From positions 84,861 to 115,025 of the forward strand of contig WELB01000276.1 in assembly GCA_009602725.1 (NCBI GenBank): a stretch of 30,165 nt of DNA. Reading direction: 5' to 3'. Positions within the stretch are counted from its first letter, which is position 1, and every line of letters starts with the position of its first letter. A program made the position numbers and the translations under genes. The notes below the pieces were generated by a model. That model was not told where the DNA came from. It ran no database searches and worked only from the letters and a program-made list of their open reading frames with translations. This stretch comes from Spirogloea muscicola (Eukaryota > Streptophyta > Zygnematophyceae > Spirogloeales > Spirogloeaceae). Shown here one piece after another: positions 20,325 through 29,800 of the stretch.

Positions 20325-21440
20325 GTGCCACCAGCTAAAGTCCGGCCAGCTTCCTTCTTTTCTGCTTGGGGTCAGCCAGTGCTGGCACCAGCAATAGCTG
20401 GAGTGGCAAATGGGACCCTGCCCTTTCAAACCTCCCTCTCTGGCGTTCGCAGAGACCTTCTCCGCTCCTTCCCATCACTTGCGGCAGATCAGGTCGATTT
20501 TGCGGCGTGGGCAAGATGCTCTGATCTGAATGCTCAAGCTCGTTTTTTACGCGCAGCCAATGAGCACGCCATGAGCCAGCTCCATGCTCTGCTCAAGGAG
20601 GATGGGCGTGGGCTCTCTCGTCTCCACTCCATCAGCTCTCCGGGGGCGTCGGAGTGGCTCAACGCTTTGCCGATATACGAATCCCTCCGGCTTTCCGACG
20701 ACCTCTTCCGGACGGCTGTCCACCACCATCTCGGCCTCCCTCCACTTTGTTTGGCTGGCATTCGACAGTGTGAATGTGGTCATCGTTCGGAGGATGAAGT
20801 CTCTTTGGCAGCTCACATGCTTCGATGTGTGGAGGGAAGTGAACGTAATGCGTCCCTCAATCTTCTCAGAGACGCTATGTATGGCTTGGTGCGCGAGGCA
20901 GGTTATCGTGCGGCCATGGAGGTGCCGGGCATTATGCCGGTACTCCAGAAGCGTGGCAGGCCTTACGTCAGGCGTCTGGATGTGGTGGCCACCCCCCGGA
21001 GTGGTGGGCCTCGTCTTCTCCTCGACGTCGTTCTCATCGACGCATTCCAACCAGCGGCACCCACACCGACTGTGCCAGGTTGGGCAACACATCACGCGGA
21101 GAGGAAGAAGGAGAGGCACTATAGTGACCACTTCTTCCCATACGCCATGGACATCTACGGCGGCTGCGGAACGAAGTGGTCTGCCCTCCTCCACCGCCTG
21201 GCAATGCATGTCGATGCCCGCCGACGTAGTCGGGCGGGTAGCTTAGGCCATTCTAGCGTCCCGCAAGCCATAGTTGCATGCTTTAGAATGCGGTTATCGT
21301 TGAGTCTGCTGCGCTCTCAGGCACTCGCGATCCACCAGCGTGCTGGTCGTGCATTAGCCCAGGCCAATGGCTTCCGTGGGGGTGGTTTGGCTCCTCAGTA
21401 TAGCTTGTCCGATATGCATGTGCTCGCTCGGGGATATTAG
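20325..21440 (+). CDS. Retroelement protein C-terminal region: zinc finger plus endonuclease-like domain
   Basis: A 371-residue open frame, counted from GTG at 20325; the frame is also open further upstream. No reverse transcriptase motif is present, so it is either the 3' part of a 5'-truncated non-LTR element or a stand-alone derivative. A leader ending EWLNALPIYESLRLSDDLFR is followed by HHLGLPP. A CCHC-type finger has C149, C151, H164 and C168 (CECGH, then HMLRC). A restriction-like endonuclease-like core follows, with LDVV at about 219 and LLLDVVLID at about 231-239, then KKERHY at 261-266. The end is LSDMHVLARGY and a stop. Downstream to about 21535 is the subfamily A tail. This layout is typical of the region after the reverse transcriptase in non-LTR elements with restriction-like endonucleases. 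Catalytic competence is unknown. Confidence 0.8.
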   Translation: MPPAKVRPASFFSAWGQPVLAPAIAGVANGTLPFQTSLSGVRRDLLRSFPSLAADQVDFAAWARCSDLNAQARFLRAANEHAMSQLHALLKEDGRGLSRLHSISSPGASEWLNALPIYESLRLSDDLFRTAVHHHLGLPPLCLAGIRQCECGHRSEDEVSLAAHMLRCVEGSERNASLNLLRDAMYGLVREAGYRAAMEVPGIMPVLQKRGRPYVRRLDVVATPRSGGPRLLLDVVLIDAFQPAAPTPTVPGWATHHAERKKERHYSDHFFPYAMDIYGGCGTKWSALLHRLAMHVDARRRSRAGSLGHSSVPQAIVACFRMRLSLSLLRSQALAIHQRAGRALAQANGFRGGGLAPQYSLSDMHVLARGY

Positions 21441-21535
21441 TGTCCCCCTTAGCCAGCTCATTACCCAGTTAAAATGACATTTGTAAGGCTAGAATTGGCC
21501 TCCCTTTCAATTTCATGCGCACCGCGCGCCTTCTC
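21441..21535 (+). mobile_element. Subfamily A 3' tail
   Basis: This is the reference subfamily A tail after the stop codon. It has GTGTCCCCCTTAGCCAGCTC, ATTACCCAGTTAA, GACATTTGTAAGGCTAG, then the block GGCCTCCCTTTCAATTTCAT to GCGCGCCTTCTC. It lies about 110 bp upstream of the proposed CcdA start codon, so it may contribute to that gene's promoter or 5' untranslated region. Confidence 0.75.
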
Positions 21536-21644
21536 TCTCTGTCTGCTTGCTGGTGCGAAGGGCCACCGGGGCCCCGAGGCGCCAGGCGTACGTCGGCACG
21601 CATCCGCCTCGACGCCCGAGCGCGCGCCCGTCCGCCCCGGCGCC

Positions 21645-24549
21645 ATGGCCACCGCCGCGCCGCCTCCGGTGAGCCCCGAGTGCGCCGCGTGCGCAGGCGC
21701 GCCTGGTCGCCGCGACGGCGCAGGCCACCGGCCTGCTGCGCCCGGGCTCCCGAGCCTGAGCAGTCCGCCAGCCGAGCCCTCGACGCAGCTGCCGCCCTTG
21801 TCGGGCGCCGCTGGCCACACTGCAGCCTCTGCACGAGGACCTCAGATCACCGACGAGGCTGGCTGCGTGCGCCACGGCGCTCGGCAGTGCGCTGTCGCTC
21901 GTCGCCAGCCCCGCGGCCCAGGTGAGACCTCCTGTACAGTCGCTCACCGTCCCGCTCAGACGGACTCGCCCTCCTCTTGCTGATGGTGGCCCTACCATGG
22001 GCGAAGCTCTAGCCAGCTTGAGTGACCGATCACCGGCCTTCCATGCCATTGCGCGGTACTAGGCCGGCACCTCTTCCCATACATCGGCCCGCTCAAGAGT
22101 CAGCACATGCAATGCAGGCGGCAGTGTTCTCCTCAACTGCGGAGCATGTGGTGCTCGCCTCCCTTCCAGACCAGATCAGTGAGACGCTCTTCACGCTGGG
22201 CCAGCAGGCCAACTCCCTTGTGCAAGTCCAGCTCAACTCCGTGGGCCCTGCGAGGTATCCCTCACGCAACGTACTGCTAGGGCTGGGGCTCCTCAATGGA
22301 AGTTGTTCTGTCCAAGGGGTCTCCCGAGTCCTGAGCTCTCCAGCTGCTGGGGTCCAAAGACTTCTCTGCAGGCACGCTCGGCAGCATGTATGCAGTGCAA
22401 ATGTGGAAAAGCGTGTCTTGTCAGCTCAGCAGTGGCGTATGAATTGAGCTACTGTGACTGGCTAAACGTGTAATCAGCGGCTGTGCATCAGCCCCTTCCA
22501 CGTAACAACCATTCGGCCCACTGTCGCTGCTCTTACTGGCCTCTGTTTCTTGCCAGTCTTGGTCATCCATTGTCCCCAGGCCGTGGCAGCTGACTGTCAG
22601 TTGCTTCGTAGGGCACCACGACCATTGAGCTTGATGTGTTTCCTGGCCTTGCTTGATGGCAGCTTTGGTGTCGTCTTAGGAGCAGGGCTCCTGACCAGTT
22701 TGTCACCTTGCACGCTCAGCGTTCTGCCCCTCACGGTGGGGTACATAGGTGAGGCCACATGAATTCAAGTGCATGACTCGTGGCCGCTCGCAGCTGACTT
22801 GCGGAGCTGGTCAGCCATAGGTCTGCAGGTTCATGCTCGTCTCTGCTTCTGTATATTTCAGAAAGTGGTGCACATGCATTTCCAGAGCAGTTGATCGATA
22901 CTTGCTGGTGGAGCACCATGTGGCAGGTGGATATGACACCAGCAAAAGTCGGGGCCAGGTACATTGTGCAGGGATGAGGTTTCGTATCACATTGGAGTTC
23001 TGACGTTGCTTTCTCAAGCAAACCTGGCACTGCATTCGAGTCATTTGTGGACTTACCAACATAGATGCAGTACAGGGACAACGTTTTACAATTAAGATCA
23101 CCTTACCTTTGGCAATCTCAGCAGCATTCATGTTGCCCTGTGCAGGTGCTGCAGGACTCGCTGGCCTTCGCGCTCGGTCTTGCCACGACGCTGGCTTTGC
23201 TGGGAGTGGCAGCAGCGCTGGCAGGAAAGGCCTACGGACAGCTGGGAGCTGGTCTGCCCGTGCTCGTTGCAGGAGTTGCTGTTGTCATGGGGCTCAACCT
23301 CCTTGAGGTGGTCCATTCTCTTGGTAGACCATGAGGTAGCTGTAGAACTCGTCTTAGCAGCAGTTCTGACTGCTATCATGAGCGCGTCAATATGCGATTG
23401 GGAGAAGTCTGTGTCAGTAGTGCTCGACACATTCTCCATCTGTGCCTGTCATATACTTTCTTGAGCCTTTCTTGATACAGGCAGGTGCCTGAGCTCTTCC
23501 TTGGCAGATAATACCTCTACAGCTGCCCTCATTCCTTGGAAATTTTGATGCAAAGCAGGCTGCCGCCAGCCTTCCATCTTGTAGGCAACATCTTCAAGCT
23601 CGTGTTTGTCCAGACCATCAAGTCTGACCATGTCCTTTGTCATGTCTTTTGGCGAATGCCGAAGGAAATGCCTCCTTGTCCCTTACACTGACTGCGTCTA
23701 AGGCTGCCGTCTGGGTGGTGGCTGGCTTGCAGCTGTTCAATGTTACCTTGCCGGCCTCACTTTCGCCCTGGCCGCTTCGCCATGCAGCACGCCTGTGCTT
23801 GCTACCCTCCTTGGCTTCGTCTCTTCCAGTCAGGTGAGCACGTCAGTCAATGGGCCGCACCTCTGAGTAGCGCTGCTGCCACAAAGCCAATGGTCCTTCC
23901 ACCCCTTCAAGCACAGTGTATTGGTGGAGGGGACATGCTCCTTGCTGGGGTGCTACTCGTGATTCCTTCCGATCCGTCTGTCCCCTGAAGCAGGACCCTA
24001 TTCTAGGCGGAGGCCTTTTGCTGGCTTACACAAGTGGTTATGTTGCCCCCTTGCTGCTAGCTGCATCATTCACTGGCGCAATGAAGGTCTTCTTGCTAGC
24101 TACTACTGATGCTTGCCGCATTGGAGGGCAGCTAGTGGGCGTTGCAAGTTTCTGTCGTGGATTGCTCAAGTGGATGCCTACTCATAGCTCTGTTTAGGTA
24201 CTATACACTTGGTTGTACACCCTCTTATGGAAGAATGATTCTGGCGGTTGCAGCAACTGCTGTCGATTCGGCAGTACTCGGCATGGATCACTCCTGCGAG
24301 GTGCTTAAAGGCTCAACCTTACTTAGCAACAGAAGTCACAAGCTTAGCTCAGGAACAGCGTGATGTGTAGCTGGACACTGTAACAGACTCTTGTAGAGTT
24401 GCTGCTGTTGGTCGTGCTCCCAAGATGTGTGCCACTGATCCTGGACTCTGCCCTCACATTGCAGTGGGGCACTCTTGCTGGGCGGTGGCGTCTTCTCGAT
24501 TCTGGACCACGTCTTTCCTACATCGTCCATGGTTGGAATGGCCATGTGA
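21645..24549 (+). CDS. CCDA: Chloroplast thiol-disulfide transporter CcdA
   Basis: Eleven exons in phase: 21645-21668, 21826-21921, 22118-22254, 22663-22748, 22927-22958, 23146-23307, 23523-23580, 23733-23833, 23994-24086, 24254-24300 and 24465-24549, about 306 residues. CcdA is a polytopic thylakoid membrane protein that passes reducing equivalents from the stroma to the lumen for cytochrome c haem attachment and cytochrome b6f assembly. Both redox cysteines are present in their family contexts, [15 protein letters not shown] (about residue 102) and [17 protein letters not shown] (about 216). Also visible are [76 protein letters not shown] and a C-terminal [10 protein letters not shown]. The first two exons ([28 protein letters not shown]) would form the transit peptide and are the least certain part. 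Several exons are only 32-58 bp. Confidence 0.93.
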
Positions 24550-25162
24550 TCATTGACAACATGGCCAATCTGCAGTGTGTCATCACTGTATGATCATCCC
24601 ATTCTTGTGAGTGGCAACAGCCAAGCATCAAGAGTATAAAGGAGGGGCTAAGTGGAGGACGAGCAATATCATTGATGAACTCTGTGACGAATCAATGTAT
24701 GCCCCTAGTCTGTTAGGAAAGGCCTCCTCCATTTTCGTGCTACCAGGCCCGAGTATGCCCGGCTCCTCTGTACATACATGGCAGCACACTTTACAGTCTG
24801 TGTGCCGCTTGGAAGATAACATCCTCATATTGAAAATTTTTATCAAGTGCTGCTGACATCGGCATGCCTACTTGTCTGCATGCTTACCTACTTGATTCTG
24901 GGTTTGGAGTGTCAAGACAAGGTCCATTCCTATGCTTGCTGTGCGGCATGCACACCTGTGGACCTAAGCACTCCAGAATTCTTAGTTGTCATTAAGCTCA
25001 AGACTGCTCTGTATACTTTAGTGGGTAGCTGTGCACGTTGACTGAGGAGCTGCAAAGGCGCATGAGTGCGGCCTTGAGCTGGCAGTGAAGGTGCACACCT
25101 CGTCCATCATCACTGCCCCAACCTTCCTTAGGCAGTGCAGGCTTGCCTCCTGCTAAGAGAGG
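24550..25162. other. No recognised gene
   Basis: Short open frames occur on both strands, but none shows a recognisable motif or exon chain. It probably holds the 3' flanks of the convergent CcdA (plus) and the small minus-strand gene that ends at 25163. Confidence 0.4.
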
Positions 25163-25778
25163 CTAGGGCTGCTGCAGAATCTGGCCAAGGAGCTTTGATC
25201 GGTCGCTTAGGTATGAATCCCGAAGCCTGTGCTCCCTCTTCTCGAGCAAGACTCCTGCAGCTGACCATGGCAGATGTGAGACAAAATCCGCGCTGACTGC
25301 GCGCGGTGTAGAGGGCAGGCGGTCTTCATGCTTCGTGGTGTAGTCCATGGCGCGCCTCAGGTGCTCCCTACCCAAACTCACACCGCTTTGTTGACTTGTG
25401 CCTGGGTCACGTCCACATCCTGTTCAGTCACTCGACAGCCAAGTCGCAACACGACTACAAGCCATCTAAGTAAGAGCGCCCGGTTTGCCATGCCTGTGGC
25501 TCCGCTAACAAAGGTGTGGTGAACCCCGTCTGTGTGCACCCCGCCTTGACAGCCACTTGAGGCTTGTTGGCCTTGGTTCGCCTTTGGCTCCGTCAGGAAC
25601 ACCTGTATGCATCTGGCTGGCATTTCACAGCCGATTCTTTCATATCAGCAGCCGCCTTCTTTCTAGAGTGACACGGTACTGTCACTTGATGATCATCAGC
25701 ACCCGCAGTGGTGCTCGTGTGTCCCTCGCGGCTCCTGCTCCGCCTCGCCTCCGCCTCCGCCGCCGCCGCCGCCGCCAT
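25163..25778 (-). CDS. Unrecognised small protein, possible 14-nt intron
   Basis: Four exons in phase give 151 residues: 25778-25703, 25602-25540, 25493-25382 and 25367-25163. The protein starts with a poly-Ala and Arg/Ser-rich leader (EAEARRSRSREGHTSTTAG). It continues GVPDGAKGEPRPTSLKWLSR, a hydrophobic NRALLLRWLVVVLRLGCRV, EQDVDVTQAQVNKAVEHLRR and PRAVSADFVSHLPWSAAGVL, and ends RDSYLSDRSKLLGQILQQP. I do not recognise the family. The ALLLRWLVVVLRLG run could be a membrane segment or an amphipathic helix. The last join requires removing only 14 nt, GTGAGTTTGGGTAG, far below a usual spliceosomal intron. Either the intron interior was lost in assembly or real deletion, or the true structure differs: without that splice the frame stops just after NKAV. 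The Met codon sits in a palindromic CCATGG beside a GCC repeat with an N at 25802. Confidence 0.5.
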
Positions 25779-25802
25779 GGCCGGGCGCGGCGGCGGCGGC
25801 GN
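25752..25802. repeat. GCC/GGC triplet runs with a single N
   Basis: A GCC run (about 25758-25775) and a GGC run (about 25788-25801) flank the CCATGG at 25775-25780. The second run is broken by an N at 25802. The repeat encodes the Ala run of the minus-strand gene and covers its putative start region. Confidence 0.8.
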
Positions 25803-25875
25803 CGGCCCCCGCCCCCGCCGCCGGGGGCCCCCCCGCCGGCTCCCCACCCCGCCTCGCCCGCTCGCCAGGGAGGCC

Positions 25876-26403
25876 CCATGAGGCCGCAGGAAGCTGTGGT
25901 GAGCCAGCCCGCCCGTGCTGCCGCTTGAGCCGCGCGTCGTCACAGTCGCATGCCCATGACCTCGGCTGCACTTGCCGAAGCCTCAGGAGGGCCACGCAAA
26001 CCTGGGCGAGCACTGCGCTCGTCGCCTCGAGCGCCGGCGGGGATACCTCGACGTCTGGCAGACACCGGCCCATGTCTCAGTTCGGTCTCCTGGCTGTGCT
26101 CCAGGGACTGGAAGAGCCGGCTCCCGAGCCTCCCAGGGCTGTGCCGGCAGCTGCAGCCGCCGTGCCCGGAGGCCCAGCCCGCCAGCAGCGCCAGGAGGGC
26201 AAGCTCAAGCGCAAGGCAGGCCTCCGGTAGCACATGGTGCTCGGTCTCTGCCGCACCTGCAAGTCGGCACTGTTGGCAGCAACAGGTGAGGAGATAGTAG
26301 ACTTGCATGCCATATGTGATCCCGTCCCTTGTTGAGCAGAAGGCTATCTGCAAGTTGGCCCACGTGTTGCGGGAGGCTGACATGCTTCTGCTGAAGCTCG
26401 CAG
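25876..26403 (+). CDS. Hypothetical coding region, divergent from the minus-strand gene
   Basis: The candidate is weak. An ATG at 25876 (MRPQEAV) ends at a GTGAGC donor at 25897. An acceptor at 25945 opens an exon of about 280 bp reading SHAHDLGCTCRSLRR, GRHRPMSQFGLLAVLQGLEE and ARQQRQEGKLKRKAGLR, rich in Ala and Pro. A later exon after GTTGAGCAG (26340 on) reads KAICKLAHVLREADMLLLKL then AACAQA and a stop. The connection between the two exons needs a short 37-nt intron or another structure. I recognise no family. If real, it would share a GC-rich divergent promoter with the gene ending at 25163. Confidence 0.28.
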
Positions 26404-26518
26404 CTTGTGCACAGGCTTAAGCAGCTTGTGGGCCTATGCGCTGTGATGGCGGTGGTGGACCTTTGCATGCACTGGAGCTGTTGCTGCATAAGGTGGACAC
26501 TGATCATTACCACGAGAG

Positions 26519-26637
26519 AAGGCGCGCGGTGCGCTTGAAACTGAAAGGGAGGCCAATACTAGCCTTACGGATGTCCTGTTAACTGGGTAATGAGGTGGCT
26601 ATGGGGAACACTAATATCCCCGAGTGACCACGAATGA
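26519..26637 (-). mobile_element. Reversed subfamily A 3' terminus
   Basis: On the minus strand this reads a short remnant ending TRGY with a stop (ACTCGGGGATATTAG), then the decayed GTGTTCCCC tail, CCAGTTAACAGGACAT and the terminal block GGCCTCCCTTTCAG through GCGCGCCTTCTC. It lies just downstream of the fucosyltransferase-like gene's stop codon. Confidence 0.7.
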
Positions 26638-26878
26638 CTACCCCTTGCCTGGTGGGCCTCCACTTGGTGCCAGTTTGTTGCTATTGAGCAGACTGTCGCT
26701 CAACAAGTCTGACTCAAGCCCCTCTGAGACTGGGCTTTGCTTGCTGTATGTCAGCATATGGCGTCGCAGACGAAGTGCGCAGCTCCTAGTCACTGGTGCT
26801 AGCTTCTGCTGTCAGGTGACAGCAATGAGTGGCACAAATGGACTCCCAAGCTAAGGTACTCCTTGACTGCTCAAGCAA
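26638..26878. other. Short flank, no gene seen
   Basis: This is the sequence between the reversed retroelement end and the stop codon of the O-fucosyltransferase-like gene. It is probably that gene's 3' untranslated region. No motif stands out. Confidence 0.4.
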
Positions 26879-29800
26879 TTAGGAAGTAAGTCGATCAGCT
26901 TGTGACCGCCAGCGAGGGCCATCCATGCAAAGCGTGCCATCTGCACAGGTGGCACTGCCCATTGCTTTCCTGAGTCTGTGAATGTGCTCAGAGTAGGGAG
27001 AGGTGTCGCCCGCCAAGAAGACCCTGGCCATCGCGCAGATTAATCTCTCCAGCGACATGGAGGCGTGCGGTTTCTGGTCAAATTTTGCAAACTCCCACCC
27101 TGTGATGTGCGACCACTCGAGGGACCGCCCACCCACAGGCCCGAAGCTGGAGCAACCACAAGATTACGCACTGGTTATGAAGAGCTCAAGAAGGACAAAG
27201 CGGGCAAAGGCCAAGAGAGCATGAAAGCAGCACCAAAGGAGGCACGCACCTTTCTGGGAGGGTGACCAGTGTGATGGCTTCTCCACCATTATCGCCGCTT
27301 GCCAGGAGGCTGTCAAGCAGCTGTAGCTCCAGGGCATGCGCATCGCTGGCAAGAAATATCAAGGTGATATTTGAGGCCTTTGCAGCCTTACGAAGGCAAG
27401 AGGCAACCTCCGAAATTGGTCGGAAGCAGTCATGTCCAGACTCGCAACGCCGCCGCACTCTGTACTTGTCCCCTCGCCTTAGATCCACTGCCAAGTAATC
27501 CGCACCTGACGATTGTAGTAACTGGGAGGTCTGTCAGTGGGCGACTCCATATGCTCTTCTGGAGAAGGCAACAGGCTCTCATGTAGCTATGAGCTATGAA
27601 AGGGCAACTCTGGCAAAAGCCAGCTGGCTACACCTTGGCACTGTACTGCAAGAGTCATAAAATGTTGACATGGGCAGATCGTTGTCGAACTAAAGCTACA
27701 GGTGAATTCGTACATAAATCCAGGGAGACTGTCAGAAGTCATCATGCATTGAGAATTGCTGAGGAGGACAGTGCACTTCAGCATGAGAATGGACGTCAAC
27801 TGGCACGACAATGGGCCTCTGCTTAACAGACCTGTGAATGTCTCCACAAAGCCAACGGCAACACCCACAATAGTCCTATTCGGTAGTATAGGGATGTTAC
27901 AAGTGCGCTTGAAGTGACCAAACGGGCGGGTGTAGAATCGAGGTTGCCCTTTAATCTTGGTGCTGTATACATCGCCTATGGAAAGGAGCTGGGCATCAGA
28001 GTTCCCGTAAGCCAGCAAGAATGATTTCAGTGTCGCTTCCGCTGCAGAACGAGGAGTCTGAGTTAGCGAAATAGCCTGACAGATAGCTGCAGAGGGAGCA
28101 GTATTATTGCTAACGCAAGTGGAAGATGGCATTCTGTTGGATTGATAGTGTCTAGCAGCTAGTATCAGAAAACCCAAACGGAGGTGGGAAGCATGGCAAG
28201 CCTCTGACCTGGAAGCCCAGAGGTTGTAGCCTGACTGGGCCAAACAAGGTCTGGTCGAGCTTCAGCCAAGTCCTCGGCAGTGGACATACAATCAGGCTGC
28301 CAGCACGTTGACCAACATAGTCACTTGCCTGAGGCAGGGCACATTAGCAAATGGCCAGCTCCAAGCAAGCTGACCTGTGCGAGTTGTGGTGTCTACCTTC
28401 CAGCAGATAAGCTCATCCACGACCACTTTGCCATCATCACGCGAATGCTCTCCCTTGCAACCAAGGAGCATGTGAGGGTCAGCTGCCTTGTTGGATGACT
28501 TTGGCCTGCTATGGCTGTCACAGGCACGCAAGGGTAGAGCACAAGATGAGAACTGCAAGCTGCAGAGGTCTCATCTTCACCATGTATTGCCGTAGGGATG
28601 TGACAGTGCTCGGTCCCAAGCAGTTCTTCGCATGATCCAGATCAAAGTAGAGTTTCCACTCCCAGGCATCCTTAGCTTCATTGGTGAAGGATAGCCTGCA
28701 GCACCACCCACGAATGGAGACCTTTGGTCAAGCTGTGCTGAGCCTGATCTCAAGGAGTACAAGACTACGGAATAGTGTGCCTTCAATTCATGCTGTTTGG
28801 CAGGAGGTGTGCAACTGGCAGCGCACCAAGAGGCAATGCAGGACATACTCTGGGACGACGAGGGTTCGGTGCAAGAGGCCGGCATAGAGGAGTTGACTTT
28901 CCATGCAAGCCAGCTGATGGCTGACCGTCCCATAATTGCAGTGTGCAAGCAGGTAGCGATTTGGCTGCATAATGGGTGTCAGCCTCATCAAGCAGCTCAC
29001 ACAGACTAGACTCCTCCTAAGTGGTCCTTTAGTAAAGAGCAAGGAAGTGGAGAAAGGGCAGGCTCAGATGATCTGGGGGCCAGAGCTCAGTTCCTTTTGT
29101 GAGAGGCTGCAAGGGATCAGAGACAGGCTCCAAGAGTCCCAAGAGTGACAGAGGCCAACCTGTGGCTCCCAGTCTGCTTCATCTTCTGGCTTCAGTTTAG
29201 GCCTGAGAGCTGCACAGACGGAGCAAGATCTGATTTCAGTGAGCAGCCTAGAAAGGAACCTGGTAGCGAGATCAAGGAGCCCAGAGCAGATTCGGGTGGT
29301 CAGGCAATCTGCTGTAACTGACAACAGGCCTGGGCGCAGTGTATGCCTCTGTTCTTGTTCTTCCCCGAGCATTCACGGGGGCTGCGGGAAGCAGATGAGG
29401 AAGAGTCCTGACCGTCACAATCAGAGTCTTCAGAGCCTTCAGCTTCTGCTTGCAGAAGCTTGCGCACGGACATGCGCTTGGACGCCTCCTTCACGGACCA
29501 GGCCAAAGCAGACATGCGGTCAGAGTAGGCCCTTGCGTGGCAGCTTGCCACAACGTTTCTGCCATATCCCCACGGAGATGGTATCCAGTGTATTCATCCG
29601 TGAGACACCTGCAGACCAGGGGCTCGCTGCAGTCGCAGAGCTGCCAGGCTCTCTCCATGAGTGAGGGCACCGAGCGCGTCCCTGCGCAACATGCAGACAG
29701 GCAGAAGGAGTCAGGGCCAGTGGGAGCCAAGGAGCGGCACACTCGGGGGGGGGGGGGGGGGGGGGGGGGGGGAAGGGGGGAGGGCTGGCGGTAAGGCCAC

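Noticed and set aside
19881-20429. 182-residue minus-strand open frame
   Set aside because: It passes through several decayed retroelement ends (SDLYVLTRGY without stop) and is not a single gene.
24142-24197. FLSWIAQ-like segment as a CcdA exon
   Set aside because: It looked like the family's conserved Trp-Ile region, but its phase did not fit; the exon at 24254-24300 ([13 protein letters not shown]) fits both phase and family.
27596-27826. Plus-strand open frame inside the fucosyltransferase-like gene
   Set aside because: It lies in an intron between exons 28041-27832 and 27505-27250 that join in phase, and it has no recognisable motif.
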